Assembly (NCBI RefSeq): GCF_005870085.1
Contig: NZ_SZNM01000005.1
Location: forward strand, 209,421 to 273,420
Origin: Aquibacillus sediminis
GTDB lineage: Bacteria > Bacillota > Bacilli > Bacillales > Amphibacillaceae
Reading direction: 5' to 3'
DNA: 64,000 nt
In this document: piece by piece, positions 55,708 to 64,000 of the stretch
Layout: the number at the start of each line of letters is the position of its first letter
Position numbering within the stretch: position 1 is the stretch's first letter
Position numbers and translations under genes: made by a program
The notes under the pieces: model-generated
What the model saw: the letters and a program-made list of their open reading frames with translations, nothing else
What the model was told of the DNA's origin: nothing
Database searches by the model: none

Positions 55708-56349
55708 ATGATTGAATTTACGAATCGTCAACTAGATATTGTAGAAATCCTTAAAAAGCATGAACCGATCACAGCGGGACAGATTGCAGACATGTTAGGA
55801 GTTAGTAAGGCGACAATCCGCTCTGATTTAGCTGTATTAGTGATGACTGGTTATCTAGAAGCAAAACCCAAAGTAGGGTATTTTTTAGGAAAAACGACAA
55901 AAAATGAAGGGATTTCGAATCAAACACAGAACATAAAAGTAAAGGATGTTCAAGGTGTGCCTGTAGTAGTGCAAGGAACAACTACAGTACATGATGCAGT
56001 GATCTCTTTGTTTTTGGAAAATGTTGGATCACTAATCGTTGTGGATGAAAATAGCTATTTAGAAGGAATTGTTTCGCGTAAAGATTTATTGAAAGTAACA
56101 CTTGGAAATGCCAATGCAGCCTCCATGCCTGTTAATTTAGTCATGACTCGTCAACCAAATGTGGTGACGATTACACCGGAGGAAACTGTGATCGAGGCAG
56201 CGCGTAAAATGATTCATTTTCAGGTGGATAGCTTACCAGTAGTGAACAATTCGAGTGAAGACAATCCACAGACCACACAGCTAGTAGTTGGTAGGATTAC
56301 GAAAACAAATATGACAAGGCTATTACTAGAAGGTATGACTGAATCGTAG
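55708..56349 (+). CDS. ccpN: Gluconeogenesis repressor CcpN
   Basis: 213 residues: N-terminal HTH_11/DeoR-like domain (LDIVEILKKHEPITAGQIADMLGVSKATIRSDL) and two CBS domains (about 78-135 and 142-205) that sense adenine nucleotides. In B. subtilis CcpN represses gapB, pckA and SR1 on glycolytic carbon; all three kinds of target lie directly upstream here. ATG at 55708 follows AGGAGG. Confidence 0.93.
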   Translation: MIEFTNRQLDIVEILKKHEPITAGQIADMLGVSKATIRSDLAVLVMTGYLEAKPKVGYFLGKTTKNEGISNQTQNIKVKDVQGVPVVVQGTTTVHDAVISLFLENVGSLIVVDENSYLEGIVSRKDLLKVTLGNANAASMPVNLVMTRQPNVVTITPEETVIEAARKMIHFQVDSLPVVNNSSEDNPQTTQLVVGRITKTNMTRLLLEGMTES

Positions 56350-56367
56350 GTAAGGGAGTGACGAAAG

Positions 56368-57177
56368 TTGAATCATAATCAACGTATGATTTATGTCTGT
56401 TCAGACGCAGTAGGTGAAACAGCAGAGGCGGTGGCACGTGCAACCAAACGCCAATTCTCTAGTGAAGAGATCCAAATAAAACGATATGGCCATATTCAAA
56501 CAGATGAAGAAATACGTCAAATTTTAACTGAAGTAGAAGAAACTGGTGGCATTGTTGCGTATACGTTAGTTCAACCGGAACTACGAGATACAATGAAACA
56601 AGAGTCCATTAAGCGTGACCTTCGTGCTGTTGATGTCATGGGACCTATGATGCAAGCGTATATCGATACGTATAATGATGCACCGAAACAAAAACCTGGT
56701 TTGAGGCAAGAATTAGATGAGGAATATTTCAAAAGAATTGAAGCGATTGAATTTGCAGTGAAATATGATGATGGTAAAGATGTCCGTGGTCTTATGAAGG
56801 CAGAAGTGTTATTGATTGGTGTGTCCAGAACATCAAAAACTCCACTTAGTATCTTTCTGGCCCATAAGGGAATTAAAGTGGCAAATTTACCAATTTTACC
56901 CGATACAAATCCTCCTGCAGAGTTATTTCAACCTGCAGAACGTTTAACGATCGGGTTAACCATGAAACCAGAGAATTTATTACAAATTAGAAAAGAAAGA
57001 CTAAAATCACTTGGATTACCGGATAAAGCAAAATATGCTTCGTTTGAGCAGATAGAAAAAGAATTGGCAACCGCAGAGAAGATTATGGATCGACTGGATT
57101 GTCAAGTGATTGATGTGTCAGATAAATCGATTGAAGAAACAGCTGGTATTATTAGGAAATATTTATCAAAATCTTAA
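56368..57177 (+). CDS. yqfL: PPSR/YqfL-family kinase-pyrophosphorylase regulator
   Basis: 269-residue DUF299 protein. In other bacteria these switch PEP synthetase or pyruvate phosphate dikinase by ADP-dependent phosphorylation and Pi-dependent dephosphorylation. In B. subtilis YqfL lies next to ccpN and modulates CcpN activity. VCSDAVGETAE at the N-terminus and the P-loop-like GVSRTSKTPLS (151-161) are intact. TTG start behind AAGGGAGTGA, 18 bp after ccpN. Confidence 0.92.
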   Translation: MNHNQRMIYVCSDAVGETAEAVARATKRQFSSEEIQIKRYGHIQTDEEIRQILTEVEETGGIVAYTLVQPELRDTMKQESIKRDLRAVDVMGPMMQAYIDTYNDAPKQKPGLRQELDEEYFKRIEAIEFAVKYDDGKDVRGLMKAEVLLIGVSRTSKTPLSIFLAHKGIKVANLPILPDTNPPAELFQPAERLTIGLTMKPENLLQIRKERLKSLGLPDKAKYASFEQIEKELATAEKIMDRLDCQVIDVSDKSIEETAGIIRKYLSKS

Positions 57178-57266
57178 TTCTAAGGTAGAAACATAAATGG
57201 TTAAGGTGAACAAAGTGGGTTTTCGAGGTTAGAAAACCTTTCGATCCCTTAATCTCTTTTAATTTT

Positions 57267-57280
57267 ACAGAATATTCTGT
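57267..57280. promoter_or_regulatory. 14-bp perfect palindrome upstream of glpX
   Basis: ACAGAATATTCTGT, 26 bp before the glpX ATG and overlapping its leader. Candidate operator; no family recognised. Confidence 0.4.
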
Positions 57281-57305
57281 TGAATGGTGGTGAGGAGGAA
57301 AGATT

Positions 57306-58271
57306 ATGGAGCGTAGTTTATCAATGGAGATTGTCCGTGTAACAGAAGCGGCAGCGTTAGCTTCTGCTCGTTGGATGGGAAGAGGGAAAAAAGAAGAGGC
57401 GGATGATGCAGCTACAACAGCGATGCGTGATGTGCTTGAAACGATCCCGATGAAGGGGAATGTCGTCATTGGCGAAGGAGAGATGGATGAAGCTCCTATG
57501 TTATATATAGGTGAAAAATTGGGAACAGGAAATGGTCCGGATGTCGACGTGGCTGTTGATCCGTTAGAAGGTACGTCCATTGTCGCGTCTGGTGGATGGA
57601 ATGCGTTAGCGGTCATCGCGATTGCGGATAAAGGACATTTACTGCATGCCCCTGATATGTATATGAATAAAATTGCTGTTGGTCCAGACGCTGTTGGGGT
57701 GATTGATATTGAAGCGCCGATACAGGTGAACTTAGAGGCTGTAGCAAAAGCTAAAAACAAGGATGTAGAAGACCTCGTTGTTACTGTTTTAAAACGCGAT
57801 AAGCACATTCCGATTATCGATGAATTAAGAAATGCAGGTGTTCGGATAAAATTAATTGATAATGGTGATGTAGCTGGGGCAATCAACACTGCATTTGATG
57901 ATACTGGTGTTGATCTGTTACTGGGAGAAGGTGGTGCCCCTGAAGGTGTCTTAGCAGCTGTTGCTTTAAAATGTTTAGGTGGCGAAATACAGGGAAAATT
58001 AGCGCCTAAAAAACAAGCTGAAATCGATCGTTGCGAGAGTATGGGATTAGATGTGAAAAAAGTCCTGCAAATGGAAGACCTTGTCTCAGGTGATGATGCT
58101 ATCTTCGCTGCTACTGGTGTAACAGACGGTGAATTATTAAAAGGAGTTCAATTTAAAGCATCGACAGGTACTACTGAATCATTAGTGATGCGAGCTAAAT
58201 CAGGTACTGTCCGTTTTATCAACGGGAAGCATAGTTTAAAGAAAAAACCAAATCTAGTAATAGAAAACTGA
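57306..58271 (+). CDS. glpX: Class II fructose-1,6-bisphosphatase
   Basis: Dephosphorylates fructose-1,6-bisphosphate in gluconeogenesis. 321 residues with metal-site motifs GEGEMDEAP and VDPLEGTS, plus [14 protein letters not shown] and the [12 protein letters not shown] block. SD GGAGGAAAG. Extends the gluconeogenic block gapB-pckA-ccpN. Confidence 0.95.
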   Translation: MERSLSMEIVRVTEAAALASARWMGRGKKEEADDAATTAMRDVLETIPMKGNVVIGEGEMDEAPMLYIGEKLGTGNGPDVDVAVDPLEGTSIVASGGWNALAVIAIADKGHLLHAPDMYMNKIAVGPDAVGVIDIEAPIQVNLEAVAKAKNKDVEDLVVTVLKRDKHIPIIDELRNAGVRIKLIDNGDVAGAINTAFDDTGVDLLLGEGGAPEGVLAAVALKCLGGEIQGKLAPKKQAEIDRCESMGLDVKKVLQMEDLVSGDDAIFAATGVTDGELLKGVQFKASTGTTESLVMRAKSGTVRFINGKHSLKKKPNLVIEN

Positions 58272-58610
58272 TCGTGTTTATAGACTTTTCATGCTTTTTA
58301 ACGTTTAAATTGTTATATTATATGCAATAACTTCCACTAGATCGTTATAGATTGGAAATAGACGACGATAGCCGCGGAAAGCCTTTCATTCATCTCTTAC
58401 AACTGGATGTTTCGTTGTTTTAACCCTCAAAGAAGGATGACAGGCTAAAATCGTCTTTGTCCTACGACGCCTGTGAAACCTTTATTAGGCCGCAGCAAAA
58501 AGGGTGATCCGGCGGCTTTTTTTTGCTTCGTTTCATTGTTATACAAGTTATTTTGTATAATATAAATGCACAATACTTGGCAAAAAATAATGAGTGTTAA
58601 ACGTGTGGGG
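58272..58610 (+). other. Gene-free gap with decayed repeat and terminator
   Basis: At 58313-58340, TATATTATATGC...ATAACTTCC weakly resembles the left end of the MITE-like elements; at 58365 CCGCGGAAAGC is a word common in Bacillaceae intergenic repeats. A terminator-like stem GCCGC/GCGGC with an eight-T run lies at 58489-58524. Confidence 0.45.
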
Positions 58611-59210
58611 TTATCTAAACGGCAAACTAATCATGTAACCAATATAGAAAAACAATTCACGCACGAAAAACGGTATTTTACTTTTCCATGTCGCATATAC
58701 CGATGTTTGTGTAGGGGATGAGTAGGCTTTTAATCCGGTGTGTTGAGCCATGGTCATTGCCCGTTTCATATGCAATGGATCACTTACGATTGTAAATGAT
58801 TTTAAATTTTCTTCGTTTGCCACCTTATTCGCATGGGTAAGGTTTTCTTCTGTGATGGTTGATTTTGTTTCAATTTTAATAGCCTCTGGGTCCACCTTGT
58901 TAGTTATCGCATAATTCCTTGCAACCTCTGCTTCGGCATACATATCTTCTTTGCTTTTGCCACCAGTAAAAATGATGTTGTTAACATAACCATTTTCGTA
59001 AAGCCAAATAGCATGATTAATTCGCTCAGCTAAAACGGGAGAGGGTTGATCGCCCCAAACGGCCGCACCAAGTACGATTGCTGCGTCTGTTTTCACCAAT
59101 TGATTTTTGTTACTGAAATTCCATATTTGAAATGACGCAACAAAAATACAAATAGCCGAGAAAACGGTTAGACTAAGGAGGAATAATTTTAGTTTTTTTG
59201 AATTTATCAT
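58611..59210 (-). CDS. YdcF/SanA-family (DUF218) membrane protein
   Basis: 199 residues with one N-terminal membrane helix (LFLLSLTVFSAICIFVASF) and a DUF218 domain: AIVLGAAVWGDQPSPVLAERI, FTGGKSKEDMYAEAEVA, IVSDPLHMKRA. SanA-like members affect envelope permeability and vancomycin sensitivity in E. coli; biochemical role unclear. It lies 33 bp after the vanZ-like gene on the same strand, a plausible envelope-related pair. Confidence 0.83.
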   Translation of the reverse strand: MINSKKLKLFLLSLTVFSAICIFVASFQIWNFSNKNQLVKTDAAIVLGAAVWGDQPSPVLAERINHAIWLYENGYVNNIIFTGGKSKEDMYAEAEVARNYAITNKVDPEAIKIETKSTITEENLTHANKVANEENLKSFTIVSDPLHMKRAMTMAQHTGLKAYSSPTQTSVYATWKSKIPFFVRELFFYIGYMISLPFR

Positions 59211-59243
59211 TTCAATCCACCTTTTGAGTGCAAAGAGTAATTC

Positions 59244-59783
59244 TTAAGAGATTTGCTTTTCCTCTCTATTGTTTGCTTTTATAGTAGTATATTGACGATA
59301 GAGAATGAATCCTAACACAGTACCAAGCGTGTTTAAGAGGATGTCGTCAACATCAAAGGAACGAACGGCTGTAGCTAACTGTATTAATTCAACTACTAAT
59401 GATAGGGAAAAACCATAAAGGATTACCTTCCAATGTGCTTGTAATTGAAATCGAAGTGGAAGAGCAAACCCTAAAGGCATAAATAAAAGGATGTTACCAC
59501 CAATATTTTTTAACGGTACCATATAGTAAAAATGAGTAAGGGCCCCATGAATACTTGCAAAAGGTGTGAGGTTCATGTGTTGAAAACCGTTCCCTGTTTG
59601 ATATGGATAGGTGTAAAATGGAAATGGGAACAAGGTTAGGCAATAGATGAAAATAATAGAAAAATAAAAAGATATTTTAATGAATTCGGTCCTTATGGAG
59701 AAATTTTGTTTATAACAGATTATAATGATTCGGTAAACAATCCATGGAATAGCAAAGAGGATTATCGATTCGTATTCTATCAA
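59244..59783 (-). CDS. VanZ-like membrane protein
   Basis: 179-residue protein with about five hydrophobic helices. LTLFPFPF, MNLTPFASI, NIGGNILLFMPLGFALPL and the SLVVELIQL...RSFDVDDILLNTLGT segment are the VanZ-family core. VanZ confers low teicoplanin resistance, but most homologues are uncharacterised membrane proteins. Start at 59783 behind a weak SD. Upstream gene of the pair with the SanA-like protein. Confidence 0.87.
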   Translation of the reverse strand: MIEYESIILFAIPWIVYRIIIICYKQNFSIRTEFIKISFYFSIIFIYCLTLFPFPFYTYPYQTGNGFQHMNLTPFASIHGALTHFYYMVPLKNIGGNILLFMPLGFALPLRFQLQAHWKVILYGFSLSLVVELIQLATAVRSFDVDDILLNTLGTVLGFILYRQYTTIKANNREEKQIS

Positions 59784-59827
59784 GGGAAATCCTCGCTTTC
59801 TGCTCGGCGTTTTTCTTTATCTTTCAT

Positions 59828-59887
59828 CATAACATAATTAAAACTTAAAAAACTTTCAACATAACATAATTAAAACTTAAAAACTTT
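59828..59887. repeat. Direct repeat of about 28 bp
   Basis: CATAACATAATTAAAACTTA followed by A/CTTT occurs twice in tandem (59828-59856, 59860-59887), differing by one A. Non-coding, between vanZ-like and GNAT genes. Confidence 0.85.
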
Positions 59888-59956
59888 GATGATACCTAAG
59901 CAACTTTTTCCTTGTTACAATGAACACATTGCGTTTGTTAGATGGAGGTGTAATTA

Positions 59957-60478
59957 ATGAAGGGAAATATAAGATTACGGGCGTTCGAACAGGAAGATAT
60001 ATCATCTCTGCATCACTGGTTTAATGATCAAGAGTCAATGATTATGGCTGGAAGAGTTCCGATGTCTTATGAAGAAACGGAAGAGTTTGTGTTAACTATC
60101 AAAAAAGAAGGGGCTATCGTGTTAGCGATCGAACACGATCAACAGGGTCTAGTGGGGTGGATTCATCTTTCGAATAGGTCGATGGAACATGGTAGAGCAG
60201 AAATTGGGTTGTTGCTGGATCCGCACTATCGGGGGCAAGGTTATGGGAAAGAAGCGATGGATGCTATGCTAGACATTGGATTTAATCAACTTCGTTTACA
60301 CAAGATCTTTTTAACGACACGAGGCATTAATCAAAGAGCGAAACGATTATATGAAAAACTTGGTTTTGTGGTAGAAGGTACATTGCGTCAACATTGTTAC
60401 GTGAACGGAAACTATTATGATACTTACTTCATGGGGATATTAGCTGATGAATGGCGTGGAAATGATAAAAGCGAATGA
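59957..60478 (+). CDS. GNAT N-acetyltransferase (RimJ/RimL type)
   Basis: 173 residues. The acetyl-CoA loop is GRAEIGLLLDPHYRGQGYGKEAMDAML, and KLGFVVEGTLRQHCYVNGNYYDTYFMGIL is the usual C-terminal block of RimJ/RimL/SpeG-like acetyltransferases. Acceptor unknown (protein N-terminus, polyamine or drug). SD GATGGAGG. Monocistronic. Confidence 0.88.
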   Translation: MKGNIRLRAFEQEDISSLHHWFNDQESMIMAGRVPMSYEETEEFVLTIKKEGAIVLAIEHDQQGLVGWIHLSNRSMEHGRAEIGLLLDPHYRGQGYGKEAMDAMLDIGFNQLRLHKIFLTTRGINQRAKRLYEKLGFVVEGTLRQHCYVNGNYYDTYFMGILADEWRGNDKSE

Positions 60479-60647
60479 ATTCTTTCTTGTCTAGTGATTG
60501 TTAGTGTTCCTAATAACAGTCGGAAAGATATTCGAAAGTACGGAAAGTGACAAAAATTCTAATCTGACAAAGCTGAGGATTCTGAAAGACGGAAATAATA
60601 GTCGAAAGTTACTAAATGTGCAAAACGTCAGCTGAATTTTTAAATGT

Positions 60648-60673
60648 GGGCTTTGAGTATTGTCTCAAAGCCC
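60648..60673. terminator. Hairpin between GNAT and hxlR genes
   Basis: GGGCTTTGAG / CTCAAAGCCC perfect stem, 6-nt loop; T tails on both strands are poor. Confidence 0.5.
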
Positions 60674-60687
60674 CTTGGTAACGTAAT

Positions 60688-61041
60688 CTACATTGATTGT
60701 TGTTTTAGTTTCTGTTGTTTATGCAAGGTATGTTGTTTACCCCATTCGTGCATTGCTTCTAAAATGGGTTGCAAACTTCTTCCGTATTCTGTGATTGAAT
60801 ATTCTACTTTTGGGGGGACTTGAGGATAGACAACTCGTTCGATGATATCTTCTTCCTCTAATTCACGTAAATGCTTGGTTAGCATCTTTTGTGTAATACC
60901 AGGTACATTTCGTTTTAATTCACTAAAACGCTGGGTGCCATCTCTTAGTAAATATAATAAAATGATTGGTTTCCATTTTCCTACTAAAATACTTAGCGCA
61001 TCTTCAACTCGGCATAATTCTGGCTCGAATTTCATGTTCAA
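60688..61041 (-). CDS. HxlR-family transcriptional regulator
   Basis: 117 residues: winged HTH (VGKWKPIILLYLLRDGTQRFSELKRNVPGITQKMLTKHLRELEEE) with an N-terminal Cys10 in PELCRVEDAL, the conserved redox/aldehyde-sensing cysteine of many HxlR proteins. Divergent from the LLM monooxygenase/FMN reductase pair, which it most likely controls in response to quinones, aldehydes or disulfide stress. Confidence 0.88.
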   Translation of the reverse strand: MNMKFEPELCRVEDALSILVGKWKPIILLYLLRDGTQRFSELKRNVPGITQKMLTKHLRELEEEDIIERVVYPQVPPKVEYSITEYGRSLQPILEAMHEWGKQHTLHKQQKLKQQSM

Positions 61042-61188
61042 CCTCCAATGGTATCTTTTTGTATACTATATTACTTTAAAGTGCGTACTTAAAAATATAT
61101 TCTATATCGTTCATAATAACATTATTAAGTTCTTTTTAGAAGATAAATAAGGAAAAGTGTTCGTCAATTGAGAAAGGTGATGCAATTA

Positions 61189-62247
61189 ATGGAAAAATAT
61201 GGGATTGATCGAAATAAAGGACTGGAGTTTGGGATTTATACATTGGGTGATCACTTACCTGATCCGGTGACAGGAGAACGGATTTCCGCAGAACAACGGA
61301 TTCATGAGATAATTGAATATGCCAAATTAGCGGATCAAGCTGGGATAGACTTTTTTAGTGTTGGGGAAAGTCACCAAGAATATTTCGCAACACAAGCACA
61401 TGCTGTTGTGTTAGCAGCAATCGCTCAAGCGACGGAAAAAATAAAAGTTGCGAGCTCTTCCACCATTATTAGCACTTCAGATCCTGTTCGTGTTTATGAA
61501 AATTTTGCAACACTCGATTTGATTTCAAAAGGACGTGCAGAATTGATTTCAGGTCGAGCTTCAAGAGTCGGGTTGTTTGATTTATTAGGTTATAATATAA
61601 GAGATTATGAAGAGTTGTTCGAGGAAAAGTTTGACTTATTGCGAAAGATTAATGAAGAAGAAGTCGTCAACTGGAGTGGAGAATTTCGCGCACCGCTTAA
61701 AAATGCCAAAGTCATTCCGCGTCCACAAAATGGGTCTTTACCGATTTGGCGTGCTGTTGGAGGTTCGCCTGCAAGTGCGGTTCGAGCCGGTTATGCTGGT
61801 GTGCCGATGTTTATGGCGCATTTAGGTGGACCGGTCAGCATTTTTAAACGAACTATCGATGCATATCGTGAAGCGGCAGAACGTGGTGGGTTTGACCCGG
61901 CTGAATTACCTGTAGCTACAGCGGGATTTTTCTACGCTGCCGAGACTTCTCAACAAGCACTGCGTGATATGTACCCACATATTAATGAAGGGATGAAGAA
62001 GACAAATGGGCAGGGATTTCCGAAGCAACACTTTGCACAGGGCGTCGATCCGCACAATGTAATGAATATTGGGAGTCCACAAGAAATCATCGAAAAAATT
62101 CTCTATCAACATGAAGTGTTTGGTCATCAACGCTATATTGCGCAAATAGACTTTGGTGGTATGCCATTTGATCGTTTAATGAAAAATATTGAAATAATAG
62201 GTGAACAAATTTTACCGGCAATCAAGAAACATACTGCGAAGAAATAG
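61189..62247 (+). CDS. LLM-class flavin-dependent oxidoreductase
   Basis: Bacterial-luciferase-like monooxygenase, 352 residues: GIYTLGDHLPDP, IIEYAKLADQAGIDFFSVGESH, ASSSTIISTSDPVRVYENFATLDLISKGR and GRASRVGLF are family signatures (TIM barrel, reduced FMN or F420). The neighbour FMN reductase points to FMN. ATG at 61189 gives proper spacing to AGAAAGGTG; an ATG at 61180 overlaps the SD. Substrate unknown. Confidence 0.85.
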   Translation: MEKYGIDRNKGLEFGIYTLGDHLPDPVTGERISAEQRIHEIIEYAKLADQAGIDFFSVGESHQEYFATQAHAVVLAAIAQATEKIKVASSSTIISTSDPVRVYENFATLDLISKGRAELISGRASRVGLFDLLGYNIRDYEELFEEKFDLLRKINEEEVVNWSGEFRAPLKNAKVIPRPQNGSLPIWRAVGGSPASAVRAGYAGVPMFMAHLGGPVSIFKRTIDAYREAAERGGFDPAELPVATAGFFYAAETSQQALRDMYPHINEGMKKTNGQGFPKQHFAQGVDPHNVMNIGSPQEIIEKILYQHEVFGHQRYIAQIDFGGMPFDRLMKNIEIIGEQILPAIKKHTAKK

Positions 62248-62258
62248 GGGGATTGAAT

Positions 62259-62825
62259 ATGAAAATTGTTGCTTTATCAGGTTCAAACGTTGGTTCCAAA
62301 ACAAGGACAGCGATGAATTACACGGTTCACATTATAAATGAAAAGTATCCGAATAGTGAAGTGACGTTAATAGACTTAGCGGAGTATAACGTTCAGTTTA
62401 GCGATGGACGTAATTATCTAGAATATGAAGGTGACACGGGTTTTGTAACAAAAACGATTATGGAAGCAGATGCAATCATTATTGGGACACCTGTTTTTCA
62501 AGCGTCGATTCCAGCCACATTGAAGAATATTTTTGATCTGCTGCCAGTCAATGCCTTTCGCGAAAAAGTTGTTAGCATGTTAGTGACTGCAGGTTCGTCT
62601 AAACATTATTTAATCGCTGAGCAACAATTAAAACCAATTTTAGCTTATATGAAAGCACAAATTGTTCAAACATATGTATTTATAGAAGAAAGTGATTTCT
62701 ATCGAAAAGAAATTACGAATGAAGATGTATTGTTTCGAATTGAGCGTTTAGTGGAAGATACAGTTGTCTTAACGGAGACGTTTTCAAAGGTCCGTGAGGC
62801 TAAAGAAGCGGACTATGATTTTTAA
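62259..62825 (+). CDS. NADPH-dependent FMN reductase
   Basis: 188-residue flavodoxin-fold reductase: ALSGSNVGSKTRTAMN phosphate loop, IIGTPVFQASIPATLKNIFDLLP and LVTAGSSKHYLIAEQQLKPIL are typical of SsuE/MsuE/YwqN-like enzymes. It lies 11 bp after the LLM gene behind GGGGGA, so it is the probable flavin donor of that monooxygenase. Terminator follows. Confidence 0.88.
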   Translation: MKIVALSGSNVGSKTRTAMNYTVHIINEKYPNSEVTLIDLAEYNVQFSDGRNYLEYEGDTGFVTKTIMEADAIIIGTPVFQASIPATLKNIFDLLPVNAFREKVVSMLVTAGSSKHYLIAEQQLKPILAYMKAQIVQTYVFIEESDFYRKEITNEDVLFRIERLVEDTVVLTETFSKVREAKEADYDF

Positions 62826-62830
62826 CTTGG

Positions 62831-62870
62831 ATAACCCTTTTGCATGTTAGATGCTTAAGGGTTATTTTTT
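62831..62870 (+). terminator. Terminator after FMN reductase
   Basis: ATAACCCTT / AAGGGTTAT outer stem, TGCAT/ATGC inner pairing, six T. Confidence 0.9.
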
Positions 62871-62949
62871 AGAATCTAGCCTGATAAAGCAATTTTTGAC
62901 TAAATAAACGGAGCTATATAGGAAGATATATTAGATAGAAAAAACAATA

Positions 62950-63202
62950 CATCCACCAAATAGGTGAGGTGTCCATACAATGTGGTGGGTATTGTATTTG
63001 CTGCTGCAACAAGACTCATTCTTAAAAGTTATCGTCGGAGCCAACGAATGAAGGGTGTGACAGTGATACTGTGGCAGCAATTGCTGGGGGATTGGAAGGT
63101 TTAGCGTATGGGTGCGATACGTTGCTGCAGAGGTTTTGCGACATTTTAATGATTAAGGAAGAATTATGTGAATTTTGTCTGCAGTCTTCTTTTGTGATCT
63201 AA
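62950..63202 (+). pseudogene. Fragment of ADP-ribosylglycohydrolase (DraG family)
   Basis: Only the C-terminal third remains. One frame (62968-63046) reads GVHTMWWVLYLLLQQDSF then VGANE; another (from 63053) reads GCDSDTVAAIAGGLEGLAYG to a stop at 63202. Together they match the DraG C-terminus (GDTDTVAAIAGG metal motif). There is an in-frame TGA at 62965 and a frameshift near 63050, and no N-terminal part is found upstream. Confidence 0.7.
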
Positions 63203-63323
63203 GGTTGTAGAAAAGGGGGGGATAGGTTCCATTAGTAAAAGCAATAATTGAACTTTTTTTCGGGAAATCATTCATTAAGTATTATGAGACTAAAAGCTAA
63301 TTAGTGATGGGGTTAAAAAAATG

Positions 63324-63508
63324 TTGCGCATGTCGTTTAATCATGCTATATTATAAATCTGTTTCCGCAAACCGTAAAAACAGTTAAAAAACTATTGACT
63401 TTGCTGTTTTCTAAATGTTATTATATTTATTGTCGCTTCAAGGGCGGCGTAAACAAACGGAAATTAATTTAAAAAGTTATTGACTACATCTTGTTTTAGT
63501 GTTATAAT
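63324..63508 (+). promoter_or_regulatory. Tandem rRNA operon promoters
   Basis: Three candidates: TTGCGC-17-TATATT (63324-63352), TTGACT-18-TATTAT (63395-63424) and TTGACT-17-TATAAT (63480-63508). The last two are each followed by ATATTTATTGTCG and a short GTCG.../...CGAC stem, a duplicated unit typical of Bacillaceae rrn leaders. Downstream, TGATCTTTGAAAACTGAAC is a common leader/antitermination segment. Confidence 0.75.
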
Positions 63509-63667
63509 ATTTATTGTCGTTAAAAAACGACGTGAACATTTGATCTTTGAAAACTGAACAAAACAACCAGTATGAAACAGATTAGGTAAGACGTTTCAAT
63601 TGTTTGAAACAGACTACTCTAAATCAATTTTTAAAGCTAGTTTTTGTATGAGTGAAAGATACTCTTT

Positions 63668-64000
63668 CTATTATGGAGAGTTTGATCTTGGCTCAGGACG
63701 AACGCTGGCGGCGTGCCTAATACATGCAAGTCGAGCGCGGGAAGCAAACTCTTTACCCTCCAGGGTGTTGAGCTTGTGGAACGAGCGGCGGACGGGTGAG
63801 TAACACGTGGGCAACCTGCCTGTAAGATTGGGATAACTCGCGGAAACGTGAGCTAATACCGGATAAAACTTTTATTCGCATGAATGAAAGTTGAAAGATG
63901 GCTCCAGAGCTATCACTTACAGATGGGCCCGCGGCGCATTAGCTAGTTGGTAGGGTAATGGCCTACCAAGGCAACGATGCGTAGCCGACCTGAGAGGGTG
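63668..64000 (+). rRNA. 16S ribosomal RNA, 5' part (truncated by window end)
   Basis: GAGAGTTTGATCTTGGCTCAG is the conserved 27F region, followed by ACGAACGCTGGCGGCGTGCC, the V1 loop, GGCGGACGGGTGAGTAACACGTGGGC and V2. V2 wording (AACTCGCGGAAACGTGAGC) fits halophilic Bacillaceae such as Gracilibacillus/Amphibacillus. The exact 5' end is estimated to a few bases. The short open frame over its start (63600-63803) is not a gene. Confidence 0.97.

Noticed and set aside
48997..62870. Many short inverted repeats considered as CRISPR repeats
   Set aside because: Each is a single terminator or operator; no regularly spaced repeats with unique spacers occur anywhere in the window.
63600..63803. Open frame of 67 codons across the 16S rRNA start
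   Set aside because: It overlaps conserved 16S sequence; no ribosome binding site; chance frame.

Overview
The window looks like chromosome of a low-GC, moderately halophilic Bacillaceae (Gracilibacillus/Oceanobacillus/Virgibacillus-like). This rests on AT-rich, Bacillus-like promoters and ribosome binding sites, an ectoine hydroxylase gene, Bacillus-type gluconeogenesis genes under CcpN, and the start of a 16S rRNA gene at the right edge.

Layout. 1-3104: end of a nucleoside-salvage operon (pupG, cdd, deoC, purine permease). 3304-5659: an MFS carrier and a solitary ectD. 5749-33278: an accessory catabolic island. It carries a complete-looking 4-hydroxyphenylacetate (homoprotocatechuate meta-cleavage) pathway: oxygenase hpaB, an FAD-synthetase-like protein, flavin reductase hpaC, gntR, hpaE, hpaD, a DapA-family lyase, hpaG1, hpaG2, hpaF and a succinate-semialdehyde dehydrogenase. 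It also holds a LysR regulator, a V4R/PucR aromatic-sensing regulator, a cadmium cassette cadCA, two TRAP transporters, a second FAD-synthetase/flavin-reductase pair and an MFS carrier. 33453-39518: a drug-type MFS carrier, an MscS channel, DegV, a small BH0509-type protein and a TetM/TetB(P)-like GTPase. 39911-46893: an N-acetylglucosamine-type PTS permease and a gluconate module (rpiR, gnd, gntP, gntK). 47109-52017: htpG, a DEDDh exonuclease and the threonine-degradation pair kbl-tdh. 52376-58271: a gluconeogenic block gapB, sr1P-like, pckA, ccpN, ppsR (yqfL), glpX. 58611-62825: YdcF/SanA, VanZ, GNAT, HxlR, and a two-gene flavin monooxygenase/FMN reductase unit. 62950-63202: decayed ADP-ribosylglycohydrolase. 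63324-64000: rRNA promoters and the 5' part of 16S rRNA.

The most interesting signal is regulatory. A nearly palindromic AT-rich operator of about 24 bp recurs at gntR, hpaE, both TRAP operons and the lysR-hpaB gap. In three cases it fills the -35/-10 spacer at the identical position. Perfect CcpA (cre) consensus sites lie next to the hpaB, hpaE and both TRAP promoters. Together these argue that the pathway genes and the two TRAP importers form one regulon. The pathway itself is unusual: no canonical HpaH hydratase or HpaI aldolase is visible, and a DapA-family enzyme sits where they would be needed. Each flavin reductase is paired with its own shortened RibF-like FAD synthetase. Two related short elements with terminal inverted repeats (18058-18633 and 44823-45266), and two apparently decayed insertion-sequence ends, fill several gene-free gaps. 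No CRISPR array or tRNA was seen.
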